From assembly GCF_014650435.1 (NCBI RefSeq), contig NZ_BMUY01000009.1, positions 186,001 to 250,000 of the forward strand: DNA of 64,000 nt. The letters run 5' to 3'. Of this stretch, positions 9,638 to 17,804 are shown piece by piece. A program made the translations under genes and the position numbers. Each line of letters starts with the position of its first letter. Position 1 is the first letter of the stretch. Under the pieces are notes generated by a model. The model saw nothing but the letters and a program-made list of their open reading frames with translations. It searched no databases and was not told where the DNA came from. Source of the DNA: Streptomyces tendae (lineage in GTDB: Bacteria; Actinomycetota; Actinomycetes; Streptomycetales; Streptomycetaceae).

Positions 9638-10657
9638 ATGAGCATGACGCCGCCGCCCGGCTGGTACCGCGACCCGTCGGCCCCGCACCAGGAACGGTGG
9701 TGGGACGGCACGGCCTGGACGGAGCACCGCCGCGCTCCCGAGCCCGTCGGGTACGGGCCGGCGGTGGGCCAGGCCCCGCAGACGGGGCAGCCGCCGACGC
9801 CGATGTACCAGCCGGTGCAGCCCGGCCAGGCGGCGACCGTGCCCCTGTCCTCCGGCGGAGCACCGGGCGGACCGGGCGGCGGCGGACGCGGCAAGGCCGT
9901 CGCCCTCATCGCCGCCGCGGCCGTGCTCGTCGCCGCGATCGTCACCGGCGTGTTCGTCCTGGGCGAGGACGACGGCGGCAGCCCGCGGACGCAGCCCCCG
10001 CCCGTCACGGCGACCGCGACCGACCCCGCGCCGGTCAGCGACCCGCCGTCCCCCTCGCCCACCGCCTCCGCACCCTCCGCCGACGACCCGGCCCTGGTCG
10101 AGGACCAGCTCAACGGCGTCACCTTTCCGCTGCCGGACGGCTGGGTCCGGCCCAAGTACGTCGCCGAGGACGACGTCATGATGACCACCGACGGCACCTA
10201 CGACTGCCCTGCCGACGGCAGCGTCTGCCGGCACGGCCTCGTCGTCTCCCGCACCGTCACGGCGAACGCCGAGTCCTCCCCGAAGGTCCTGGCCCAGCAG
10301 GACATCGAGGACGCGGCCGACGACGCCTACGACCGCGACCTGATCGGCAACAAGCCCTTCGGCGGCATCGAGTCCCACGAGGAGATGGCGTCCGGCCCCG
10401 TCGCGGTCGCCGGACGCGCCGGGTACTACGTGCGCTGGCGGGTGAAGACGGCCAAGGGGCCCGGCGGCTACGTGCAGTCGATGGTGTTCCCCTCCACCGT
10501 CGGCACCGAGTCCCCGATCCTCGTCCGCTACGTCTTCGACGCCGGCGAGGACGGGCCGCCGCTGGCCGACATGGACACCATCACCAAGGGCATCCGGCCC
10601 ATCGGCGACGCGGACACCGGTGGCGGCGTGGGCAGCGGCATCGGCCCGACGGACTGA
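9638..10657 (+). CDS. DUF2510 membrane protein with extracellular domain
   Basis: The 339-residue protein starts MSMTPPPGWYRDPSAPHQER and continues RWWDGTAWTEH, the DUF2510 motif common at the N terminus of actinobacterial membrane proteins. A Gly/Pro-rich linker leads to one membrane segment (about residues 89-110, VALIAAAAVLVAAIVTGVFVL). A Pro/Thr/Ser linker and an outside domain of about 180 residues follow, with two Cys (DCPADGSVC) that could pair. The ATG at 9638 is chosen because the DUF2510 motif begins there; the open frame upstream lies inside the SDR gene. Function is unknown; the domain layout suggests a cell-surface or cell-wall role. Confidence 0.75.
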   Translation: MSMTPPPGWYRDPSAPHQERWWDGTAWTEHRRAPEPVGYGPAVGQAPQTGQPPTPMYQPVQPGQAATVPLSSGGAPGGPGGGGRGKAVALIAAAAVLVAAIVTGVFVLGEDDGGSPRTQPPPVTATATDPAPVSDPPSPSPTASAPSADDPALVEDQLNGVTFPLPDGWVRPKYVAEDDVMMTTDGTYDCPADGSVCRHGLVVSRTVTANAESSPKVLAQQDIEDAADDAYDRDLIGNKPFGGIESHEEMASGPVAVAGRAGYYVRWRVKTAKGPGGYVQSMVFPSTVGTESPILVRYVFDAGEDGPPLADMDTITKGIRPIGDADTGGGVGSGIGPTD

Positions 10658-10688
10658 CACCGACACCGACCCGCCGGAGGGCTCCCCG

Positions 10689-11897
10689 CTACAGGAAGGT
10701 GTGCCCCTCGCCCCGGTACGTCGGCACCGTCGCCGTCACCGCGTCCCCTGCCACCAGGTGCAGCGCGTCGAACCGCTCGCACAGCTCCCCGGCCTTGGCG
10801 TGCCGAAACCACACCTTGTCGCCGATGAGCAGGTCGTCGGCGGGCGAGCCCAGCAGCGGCGTCTGCACCTCGCCGGGCCCCTCCTGGGGGTCGTAGCGCA
10901 GCCCCTCGGGTAGATACGGCACCGGCAGCCGGTCGGCGCCGGGCGCGCCGGAGGCCGGGTACCCGCCGCCGAGCACGGTCACGACCCCGACGCCCGGCCG
11001 CCGCACGACGGGCTGGGCGAACAGCGCCGCCGGACGACCGCTGAACGACGTGTAGTTGTCGAACAGCCGCGGCACGTACAGCCCCGACCCGGCCGCGATC
11101 TCCGTCACCGCGTCCTCGGCGGCGGTGTGCTGCACGCTGCCCGTACCGCCGCCGTTGACGAACTCCAGGCCGGACACCACGGCCCGGACCGCCCGCACCA
11201 CGGCCGCCCGCCGCTCGGCGAGCTCCCGGCGGGCGGCGGCCTGCATCAGCCGTACGGCACGCGACCGGAACGGACGTCCCGCCACCGCGTCGCCGACCCC
11301 GGCGACATGCCCCTCGTACGCCATGATGCCGACGACCTCGAACCCCGGGCGGCGGGCCACCGCGCGGGCCAGGTCGGCGACCTCGGCGGGGGAGTGCAGC
11401 GGCGAGCGCCGGGCGCCGACCCGCACCCGGCCCCCGAGCAACCTCAGCGAAGTGTCCAACTCCAGGCACACCCGCACGATTTCCCGCCCGCCGTCGCCGT
11501 CGCGTGCCGCGTCCACCAGGTCCAGCTGCGCCACGTCGTCGACCATCACCGTCACGGCGGAGGCGAGCTTGGGATCCGCGGTCAGCTCGGCGTACCCGAC
11601 ACGGTCCGCCGACGGATAGGCGAGCAGCACGTCCTCGAAACCGGAGCGCGCCAGCCACAGGGACTCGGCCAGCGTGAACGACATGACGCCCGCGAAACCG
11701 TCCCTGGCCAGGACCCGTTCCAGCAGCGCACGACAGCGTACGGACTTGCTGGCGACCCGGATCGGCTTCCCGCCGGCCCGGCGGACCAGGTCGTCCGCGT
11801 TGGCGTCGAAGGCATCCAGGTCCACGATCGCCACGGGGGCGTCCAGATGGGCGGTGGCCCGGTCGTAGCGGGCCCGGTCGGCGGCGCGTCCGGTCAT
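10689..11897 (-). CDS. Alanine-racemase-fold PLP enzyme (D-amino-acid aldolase/deaminase type)
   Basis: The 402-residue protein has an N-terminal TIM-barrel of the alanine racemase type. The PLP lysine probably lies in IRVASKSVRC near residue 50. A C-terminal domain has LIGDKVWFRHAKAGELCERF, as in D-threonine aldolase and D-serine dehydratase-like proteins, whose metal site lies there. The family acts on D-amino or hydroxy-amino acids; the exact substrate is unknown. I chose the ATG at 11897 over an upstream in-frame start at 11993. It is convergent with the DUF2510 gene and divergent from the Pro-rich membrane protein gene. Confidence 0.7.
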   Translation of the reverse strand: MTGRAADRARYDRATAHLDAPVAIVDLDAFDANADDLVRRAGGKPIRVASKSVRCRALLERVLARDGFAGVMSFTLAESLWLARSGFEDVLLAYPSADRVGYAELTADPKLASAVTVMVDDVAQLDLVDAARDGDGGREIVRVCLELDTSLRLLGGRVRVGARRSPLHSPAEVADLARAVARRPGFEVVGIMAYEGHVAGVGDAVAGRPFRSRAVRLMQAAARRELAERRAAVVRAVRAVVSGLEFVNGGGTGSVQHTAAEDAVTEIAAGSGLYVPRLFDNYTSFSGRPAALFAQPVVRRPGVGVVTVLGGGYPASGAPGADRLPVPYLPEGLRYDPQEGPGEVQTPLLGSPADDLLIGDKVWFRHAKAGELCERFDALHLVAGDAVTATVPTYRGEGHTFL

Positions 11898-12197
11898 GAC
11901 GGAAGCCTGCCAGACAGGATTACCGCAGGGTAGGGGGACGATCCGGGCCAATGCCACGGGCGTGCGGACTGGTTCCCCCTCCGGCGGGGTCACGCCGTAG
12001 AGTGACGCGCACGCACGGCGGGCCCGGCCCCGGCGGCAGGGCCCAGGAGCCCGCGCCGGGATGGCGGTCCCCCCGAGCGGGTATGCGTGCCCGGGACGGA
12101 TCGGTTCCGCGCCGGGCCGGGCAGGAGACCGCGGTCAGGACCACCGTCTCCCGCCCGTGTCGGAGAAACGGGCCGGGCCCGAGGAAACGGGGGGTGC
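11898..12197. other. 300-bp divergent intergenic region
   Basis: No gene is visible here. TACCCT on the minus strand (11932-11927) and TAGAGT on the plus strand (11998-12003) resemble -10 elements for the two divergent genes. Neither has a convincing -35 element. The remainder is GC-rich without clear symmetry. Confidence 0.4.
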
Positions 12198-14018
12198 ATG
12201 AGCACGGAAGCGCGCCGCGCCTCCCTTCCCCCGCATCCCGCAGCACCGCCCCGCCCACAGACCCCGCCCCGCCCCGAGGCGCCGCCGCGCACGGACCCCG
12301 GACCGCCTCCCGCATCCGCGCCGGGCACGAACGAGACGCCCCGACCGGACGCCGCTGCCGGGCCGTCGGCGCCGCCGCGCCCGGGGACCCCGCCCCGTCC
12401 CGGTGTTCCTCCCCGCCCGGCGCAGGCGCCGGCGGGGGAGCGCGGCGAGGCCACGGAGCCGGGAGGGGCGCCGCGGCGTACCGGTGAGGCCGGCGCAGCC
12501 GCACCCACGGCGGGCCGTGACGGCCGTGGGGGCACGTCCACGGCCCCGGACGACGGCCGGGAGGGGGACGCCACGGGTCCCGGTGCCCGGACCCGCTACC
12601 CGCGCTTCCGGCTCGGCGACTCCCGGTCCGCCGACGGTGCGCCGCCGCCGAGCGCCTCGGTGCCGCCGCCGAGCGCGGTCGCCCTGCCGCCCAGTGCCTC
12701 CGCTTTGCCGCCCAGCGGTGCTGCGCCGCTGCCCGACGTTGCCGCCCCGCCGTCCAGTGCCTCCGTGCCGCCGTCGGGTGCCGCTGTGCCGCCGCCCAGT
12801 GGCTCCGCTTTGCCGCCCAGGGGTGCTGCGCCGCTGTCCAACCTTGCCGCCCCGCCGTCCAGTGCCTCCGTGCCGCCGTCGGGTGCCGCTGCGCCGGCGT
12901 CCAGTGCCGCCGCCCCGCCGCCCAGCCCCTCCGCCCGGTTCCCCGACGCCGCCCCGACCGTCGGCCGGGACGCCCTGCGCGGCGGCGCGGCGCAGGTGCC
13001 GTTCCGGCGTCCCGGTGCTCCCGCACAGACCCCGACGGAGACGACCGCGCGCCTGCGCCCGATCCCGGCGGCGCCGGAAGCGGAGACGGCGGCCGGAACG
13101 GACGTTCCAGCGCCCCGGGCGGCCGTCCCGCCAGCCGGCCCCGCCGCCCCCCGCACCCCCGACCCGGCCCTCTCCTGGAGCACCCCGCACGACCCCCGGC
13201 CCCTGGTCTCCTTCGGGGAGCCCGAGGGGTACGACGGACTGGCCCGGCCGCGTCCGCTCGGCGGCCGTCCGCGGCCGCAGGCGGTCGCCGCCGCCGTCTG
13301 CCTCGTGCTCGGGGTGGGTCTCCTCACCGGCGCCGTCACCGGCAGCTGGCTCGCCGGGGACTCCGGGGACGACGGCGCGCGCAGTGCGTACACCGAGGCC
13401 GGGGACCTGTGGCACAGCGTGCCTGTCGACCAGCTGTTCCCGCCCACCCTCCTGGGCAAGGGCGCCGGGCCCGGCGGAGCCGACCGCACCTGGACGCGGG
13501 TCGCCGTCGCCCCGGACGGCGACTGCGCCGGCGCCTTCGACCGGCTCCTCGCCAAGGCGCTCGACCCGGTCGGGTGCTCGCGCCTGCTGCGCGCCACCTA
13601 CACCGACGCCACCCAGAGCCACGTCACCACCGTCGGCCTGCTCTTCACCAAGGCCGACGCCGCCGCCATGACGGCGCTGGCGGACCGGTTCGAGAAGCAG
13701 GGCCTGGGCCGCCGGGAGGACCTCATGCCCCTGCCGTACGCCGCGAAGGACACCGTCGCCGCGGGCTTCGGCGCACCGCAGCGGGCCTCCTGGACCGTCT
13801 CCGTCCTCACCGACGCCCCGGTCGTCGTCTACGCCGTGTCCGGGTGGGCCGACGGCCGCACCGTCGACGACCCCGAACCCGCCGAGGAGGCCATCGAGTC
13901 CGGCGCCGCGTCGGCGCCCGCGCAGGCCGGTCTCGGCCACGAGGCGAAGGGCCTCGCCGACCGCGTCGAACGTGCCCTGCGCAAGAACATCGGCACGCCC
14001 ACGGAGCACCCGTCGTGA
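12198..14018 (+). CDS. Pro/Ala-rich single-pass membrane protein paired with mycosin
   Basis: The 606-residue protein has a long, probably disordered cytoplasmic part rich in Pro, Ala, Ser and Arg (residues 1-355), including two 35-residue repeats. One membrane helix follows (about 360-383, AVAAAVCLVLGVGLLTGAVTG), then an outside domain of about 220 residues with two Cys. The ATG at 12198 has a GGGGGG run upstream. The stop overlaps the GTG of the mycosin-like protease by 4 bases, so the two are translated together. I do not recognise the outer domain. The coupling suggests the protein is a partner, substrate or inhibitor of the protease. Confidence 0.7.
   Translation: MSTEARRASLPPHPAAPPRPQTPPRPEAPPRTDPGPPPASAPGTNETPRPDAAAGPSAPPRPGTPPRPGVPPRPAQAPAGERGEATEPGGAPRRTGEAGAAAPTAGRDGRGGTSTAPDDGREGDATGPGARTRYPRFRLGDSRSADGAPPPSASVPPPSAVALPPSASALPPSGAAPLPDVAAPPSSASVPPSGAAVPPPSGSALPPRGAAPLSNLAAPPSSASVPPSGAAAPASSAAAPPPSPSARFPDAAPTVGRDALRGGAAQVPFRRPGAPAQTPTETTARLRPIPAAPEAETAAGTDVPAPRAAVPPAGPAAPRTPDPALSWSTPHDPRPLVSFGEPEGYDGLARPRPLGGRPRPQAVAAAVCLVLGVGLLTGAVTGSWLAGDSGDDGARSAYTEAGDLWHSVPVDQLFPPTLLGKGAGPGGADRTWTRVAVAPDGDCAGAFDRLLAKALDPVGCSRLLRATYTDATQSHVTTVGLLFTKADAAAMTALADRFEKQGLGRREDLMPLPYAAKDTVAAGFGAPQRASWTVSVLTDAPVVVYAVSGWADGRTVDDPEPAEEAIESGAASAPAQAGLGHEAKGLADRVERALRKNIGTPTEHPS
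12687..12896 (+). repeat. Two 105-bp tandem repeats in the Pro-rich gene
   Basis: The sequence from about 12687 recurs with a 105-bp period; for example, CGCTTTGCCGCCCAG begins at 12701 and again at 12806. Each copy encodes about 35 residues of Pro/Ser/Ala-rich protein. A few substitutions separate the copies, so the duplication is fairly recent. Confidence 0.8.
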
Positions 14019-15196
14019 CCCCCGCGGACCTCCGCCGCAGGACCGGCGCCCTGAGCCTCTTCCTGGCCGCCGCCCTCGTCCTCGCCCCGGCCCCCGCCGC
14101 GCACGCCGACGGCATCCGCGCCCAGCAGTGGGCCCTGGACGCCATGCACACCCAGCAGGCGTGGCGCACCACCAAGGGCGCGGGCGTCACCGTCGCCGTC
14201 CTGGACACCGGTGTCGAGGCCGACCACCCCGACCTGGTCGGCAACGTCCTCACCGGCAAGGACCTGGTCGGCTTCGGCGCGAGCGAGGGCGACCGCTCCT
14301 GGGCCCGGCACGGCACCGCCATGGCCGGGATCATCGCCGGCCACGGACACGGCACCGGCAACACCGAAGGCGTCATGGGCATCGCCCCGGAGGCCAGGAT
14401 CCTCCCCCTGCGGGTGATCCTGGAGGACGGCGACCCCTCCCGCGCCAAGGCCCGCAAGACCCGCGGCAACGCGCTGGCCGAGGGCATCCGCTGGGCCGCC
14501 GACCACGGCGCCGACATCATCAACCTCTCCCTCGGCGACGACTCCGCCTCCGCCCACCCCGAACCGGCGGAGGACGAGGCCATCCAGTACGCCCTGAAGA
14601 AGGGCGTGATCGTCGTCGCCTCGGCCGGAAACGGCGGCGAGAAGGGCGACCACATCTCCTACCCGGCCGCCTACCCGGGCGTCATCGCCGCGACCGCCGT
14701 CGACCGCTACGGCACCCGCGCCTCCTTCTCCACCCGCCGCTGGTACGCCACGGTCAGCGCCCCAGGCGTCGACGTGATCATCGCCGACCCCGACCACCGC
14801 TACTACGAGGGCTGGGGCACCAGCGCCGCCTCCGCCTTCGTCTCCGGGGCCGCCGCCCTGGTGAAGGCGGCCCACCCGGACCTGACCCCGGCCCAGGTCA
14901 AGTCCGTCCTGGAGGACACCGCCCGCAACGCCCCGGCCGAGGGCCGCGACGACTCCCGCGGCTTCGGTTTCGTCGACCCGGCCGCCGCCATCGAGGCGGC
15001 CGGACGGCTGAAGCCGGAGGGGCTGAAGGCGGCGGCGTACGGCGAGAAGTACTTCGGCCCGGGACCGGACGCCCCCGCCTCCGACGACGACACCTCCGCC
15101 TGGGCCGCCCCGCTGGCGGGCAGCGCGGGCGGCGTCCTGGTGGTCGCGGCGGTGGTCCTGTGGCGCGGGCGCCGCGAACGCCACGAAGACATCTGA
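14015..15196 (+). CDS. Mycosin-like S8 serine protease, membrane-anchored
   Basis: The 393-residue protein has a signal peptide (ALSLFLAAALVLAPAPAAHA, ending near residue 31) and a subtilisin domain. The catalytic triad is visible as Asp64 (VAVLDTGV), His99 (RHGTAMAG) and Ser270 (GTSAAS). A C-terminal membrane helix follows (about 364-385), with a short basic tail. This is the layout of mycosins, the proteases of type VII (ESX) secretion, but no ESX genes occur nearby. The GTG start overlaps the upstream stop codon. A role in processing a surface protein, perhaps the upstream partner, is inference. Confidence 0.85.
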   Translation: MTPADLRRRTGALSLFLAAALVLAPAPAAHADGIRAQQWALDAMHTQQAWRTTKGAGVTVAVLDTGVEADHPDLVGNVLTGKDLVGFGASEGDRSWARHGTAMAGIIAGHGHGTGNTEGVMGIAPEARILPLRVILEDGDPSRAKARKTRGNALAEGIRWAADHGADIINLSLGDDSASAHPEPAEDEAIQYALKKGVIVVASAGNGGEKGDHISYPAAYPGVIAATAVDRYGTRASFSTRRWYATVSAPGVDVIIADPDHRYYEGWGTSAASAFVSGAAALVKAAHPDLTPAQVKSVLEDTARNAPAEGRDDSRGFGFVDPAAAIEAAGRLKPEGLKAAAYGEKYFGPGPDAPASDDDTSAWAAPLAGSAGGVLVVAAVVLWRGRRERHEDI

Positions 15197-15212
15197 GCGC
15201 CCGGAGGGGCCC

Positions 15213-16181
15213 CTAGGGGGTGTCGTCCGCGAGCACGGACACCGCCGCCCGTGCCGCCGCCTCGGTCAGCGAGATCCCCTCCGCCTGCGTGCCGCTGCCC
15301 CGGGACACCACCGCCAGCAGGTAGCCGCGGCCACCGCTCGCCACCCGCCCGACGCTGTTGACGACCCACAGGCCGGTGGTGCTGCGCCGCAGCCAGCCGT
15401 TCTTCAGCGCCCACGCCGAACCGTCCGTCCCCGCGGCCGCGTCGGCCGCCGCCGACACACCCCACCCCTGACCGTCGGCGATGTGCTCCATCAGTCCCCG
15501 CACGTACGCGCGTGAGCCCTCGCTCAGCACCGAGCCGTCCGCCACGAACACCTGCCGCAGCAGCGTGACCTGGTCGGCGGCGGTCGTCTGGGTCAGGCCC
15601 CACAGCGGGCCCTGGCCGCCCTCGGTGTCGGTCAGCCCGAAGCGTTCGTTCGCGGCGTCGAGCCCCTCGGCCGTCCCGATCGCCCGCCACAGCGCCGACG
15701 CCGAGTCGTTGTCGCTGTTCTCGATCATCGTGGTGGCGTACGACTTCTCCGAAGCAGTGAGGGAGCGCCCCACGTCCTGTGCCTGCAGCAGCAGCGCCGC
15801 CAGGATGTCGACCTTGACGATGCTCGCCGTGTCGAAGGCGCCGGTGCCGTACGAGGCGCCCTCACCCGAGTCCGGGTCCAGCACGGCCACCGACACCTCG
15901 GCGCCGTCCGCCACCGGCACCGACGCCATGGCGGCGGCCAGCCGCGCGTCGCCGTCGACCCCCGGTTCGACCGGTTCGACCGTCTCCACCGATGCCTCCC
16001 CGCCCGAGGGTGCCGAGGCCGACGACGATACGGCGCCGCCCGCGCCCGGGCGTGCGTGGCCCTGCCAGTACACCGCGCCGGTGGCCGTGGCGCCGACGAC
16101 GGCGAACGCGATCAGGGCGGACCACACCCGGGCACGCCGCCGCCGGGTCCGCCGCGCCCGCCGGGCTCTGGAGGATGCCAT
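15213..16181 (-). CDS. Beta-lactamase-like serine hydrolase, membrane-anchored
   Basis: The 322-residue protein has a very basic N terminus and a membrane anchor or uncleaved signal (about residues 20-40). A penicillin-interacting fold follows. The SxxK motif appears as ASIVKVD, an SDN-like motif as ENSDNDS, and KNG in place of KTG. This matches actinobacterial class-A-like serine hydrolases, many of which are not true beta-lactamases. It is convergent with the mycosin gene, 16 bases apart. Resistance function should not be assumed. The KNG variant and the lack of a clear omega-loop Glu argue for a cell-wall or unknown role. Confidence 0.7.
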   Translation of the reverse strand: MASSRARRARRTRRRRARVWSALIAFAVVGATATGAVYWQGHARPGAGGAVSSSASAPSGGEASVETVEPVEPGVDGDARLAAAMASVPVADGAEVSVAVLDPDSGEGASYGTGAFDTASIVKVDILAALLLQAQDVGRSLTASEKSYATTMIENSDNDSASALWRAIGTAEGLDAANERFGLTDTEGGQGPLWGLTQTTAADQVTLLRQVFVADGSVLSEGSRAYVRGLMEHIADGQGWGVSAAADAAAGTDGSAWALKNGWLRRSTTGLWVVNSVGRVASGGRGYLLAVVSRGSGTQAEGISLTEAAARAAVSVLADDTP

Positions 16182-16300
16182 GGCGGCGATCGTCCAGGCG
16201 CTTGCTGTGCCGATCGTTTGGCGGAGGTTAAATCCCGGTCAGAGATCCCTGAGAGGCTGGTGAGGAGCGCCGAACGCGCACCCCGATAGGGTCGGGGACC

Positions 16301-17065
16301 GTGGCCGACAAGAACATCCCCGATTCCGCCTTCGCCGACGACGACGGCTCCGCCGACCCCCGGCTGAGCGCCGCGCTCGCCGCCTGGGCCGAGGACCGCG
16401 CCGCCGTGGGCCCGGTCCTCGAGGCACTCAAGGGCGCCCGGCTGCTCGTGCCGGTCGTCGCCGTCCTCGGTGAGGTGGAGGAGGACGAGAACGGGCTGCG
16501 CCGGGAGAAGACCAGCGACATGGCCGTACCGACCCTGAAGGCCGGCGACCGCACCGCGCTGCCCGCCTTCACCTCCACGGAGTCGCTCGCCCGCTGGGAT
16601 CCCGCGGCCCGTCCCGTCGCCGTACCCGTGCACCAGGCACTGGAGGCCGCCGCGCACGAGAAGGCGGACACCGTCGTACTGGACCTGGCGGGCCCGGTGC
16701 CGTTCGAGCTGACCGGAGCGGTGCTGCTGGCGCTGGCCGAGGGACGTACGACGACCGACCCGCTCGCGGACCCTGCCGTGGCCGGGGCCGTGCGCGCCGC
16801 CCTGGCCGACGAGCCCACCGTGCTCCGCGCCCACCTCGGTCCGGGCCGGGCCGACGGCACGCTGGCGCTGGTCCTGGACCCGGCCGCCGACGCGGCGAAG
16901 GCCGCCCGTGCCGTCGCCGAGCGGCTGGCGGCCGACGACACGCTGAGGGCCCGCCTGGTGCGCGGCCTCGACCTGGCACTGCTGCCGGCCGAAGCAACGC
17001 CGCCGGGCGAGCCCTTGTACGTGCGGGGACGGCTCTCCGGGTCAGCGGGCGGCGGTCAGCCGTAG
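16301..17065 (+). CDS. SseB-family protein
   Basis: The 254-residue protein matches the N-terminal SseB domain of actinobacterial proteins: LLVPVVAVLGEVEEDENGLRREKTSDMAVPTLK in outline, then LPAFTSTESLARWDP, a characteristic SseB segment. The second half is an Ala-rich domain of the SseB C-terminal type. SseB proteins were named for a secretion-associated enhancer in enteric bacteria, but the function in Streptomyces is unknown. The start is a GTG at 16301. The last 10 bases overlap the convergent DUF1844 gene. No signal peptide is seen, so it should be cytoplasmic. Confidence 0.75.
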   Translation: MADKNIPDSAFADDDGSADPRLSAALAAWAEDRAAVGPVLEALKGARLLVPVVAVLGEVEEDENGLRREKTSDMAVPTLKAGDRTALPAFTSTESLARWDPAARPVAVPVHQALEAAAHEKADTVVLDLAGPVPFELTGAVLLALAEGRTTTDPLADPAVAGAVRAALADEPTVLRAHLGPGRADGTLALVLDPAADAAKAARAVAERLAADDTLRARLVRGLDLALLPAEATPPGEPLYVRGRLSGSAGGGQP

Positions 17066-17421
17066 ACCGCGCCCGTGTACTTCTCGCCCGGACCCTGGCC
17101 CGGCTCGTCCGGGACCAGTGAGGCCTCGCGGAAGGCCAGCTGGAGCGACTTCAGACCGTCGCGCAGCGGCGCCGCGTGGAACGAGCTGATCTCGGTCGCC
17201 GTCGCGTCCAGCAGACCGGCCAGCGCGTGCACCAGCTTGCGGGCCTCGTCCAGGTCCTTGTGCGCGTCGCCCTCCTCGGTCAGGCCCAGCTTCACGGCGG
17301 CGGCGCTCATCAGGTTGACGGCGACCGTCACGATCACCTCGACCGCCGGAACCTCGGCGATGTCGCGGGTCATGGCGTCGAAGTCGGGATTCGCCGCGGA
17401 TTCAGGAGGGGTCTCACTCAT
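17056..17421 (-). CDS. DUF1844 family protein
   Basis: The 121-residue acidic protein contains VEVIVTVAVNLMSAAAVKLGL and a helical segment DLDEARKLVHALAGLLDA. Both are diagnostic of DUF1844, a small conserved actinobacterial and proteobacterial family of unknown function that is usually linked to infC. Here it is divergent from infC, in line with that linkage. I chose the ATG at 17421; a GTG three codons upstream at 17430 is possible. It overlaps the SseB gene at the 3' end by 10 bases. Confidence 0.8.
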   Translation of the reverse strand: MSETPPESAANPDFDAMTRDIAEVPAVEVIVTVAVNLMSAAAVKLGLTEEGDAHKDLDEARKLVHALAGLLDATATEISSFHAAPLRDGLKSLQLAFREASLVPDEPGQGPGEKYTGAVYG

Positions 17422-17469
17422 GTCGCACACGATAGGCGCAGCGGGGGCGCGGGCCCCACGCGGACTCGG

Positions 17470-17499
17470 TTAGCCCTTCCCCCGCCGAGCTGCTAACCT
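17470..17499 (+). promoter_or_regulatory. Candidate promoter of the infC operon
   Basis: TTAGCC (17470-17475) and TAACCT (17494-17499) are separated by 18 bases, a good fit to a vegetative-sigma promoter. Transcription would begin near 17506, giving a leader of about 300 bases before infC. Confidence 0.6.
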
Positions 17500-17505
17500 T
17501 GTGTA

Positions 17506-17804
17506 ACGACCGGCCGGACACGCACGCCCACGGCAGCGGATCCGGCCCACAAGTGGAGGTTTCGAACTCCCACCTGGCCGTCCTGCGGACGGCGGGTCAC
17601 CGGTCAGGCGGTCTCGTCCCACGGCGATGACCAGCCCGAAGTCGCGCCCCGCGGTCATCGCGGCGGTGCTCCGGTAGCAGTTCGAGGAGCCCCGCCTGTG
17701 ATCGTCCGGGGCATTTTTTGTGCGCCGGCGCGGTTAGGTCTAACGAACACAGACGTTACGCGGCTGTCCGCCAGACCGTCGCGTGGTGCTACCGAGGAGG
17801 ATCC
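17506..17804 (+). promoter_or_regulatory. infC leader RNA with attenuator structures
   Basis: This 300-base leader carries no convincing gene but several RNA structures. There is a hairpin around TTTCGAA at about 17554-17574. GCGATGACC (17624-17632) pairs perfectly with GGTCATCGC (17653-17661). A terminator-like hairpin with a T-run follows at 17689-17719. In Bacillus the infC-rpmI-rplT operon is controlled by L20 binding to its leader. Whether this leader uses the same mechanism is inference. Confidence 0.55.
17689..17719 (+). terminator. Intrinsic terminator inside the infC leader (attenuator)
   Basis: GCCCCG (17689-17694) pairs with CGGGGC (17707-17712) and is followed by ATTTTTTG. A T-run is rare in this genome, so the element is probably a true factor-independent terminator. 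It lies 86 bases upstream of the infC start. Confidence 0.7.

Noticed and set aside
12640..12930. CRISPR-like array in the Pro-rich gene
   Set aside because: The repeats are long and coding, with no unique spacers, and the gene is continuous.
15213..16181. True beta-lactamase resistance gene
   Set aside because: The KTG motif is KNG and the omega-loop Glu is not clear, so I called it only a serine hydrolase of that fold.
17550..17580. Possible tRNA T-arm (GGTTTCGAACTCC)
   Set aside because: The stem and loop do not fit a T-arm, and no acceptor, D or anticodon arm can be built around it. It is better read as a hairpin in the infC leader.
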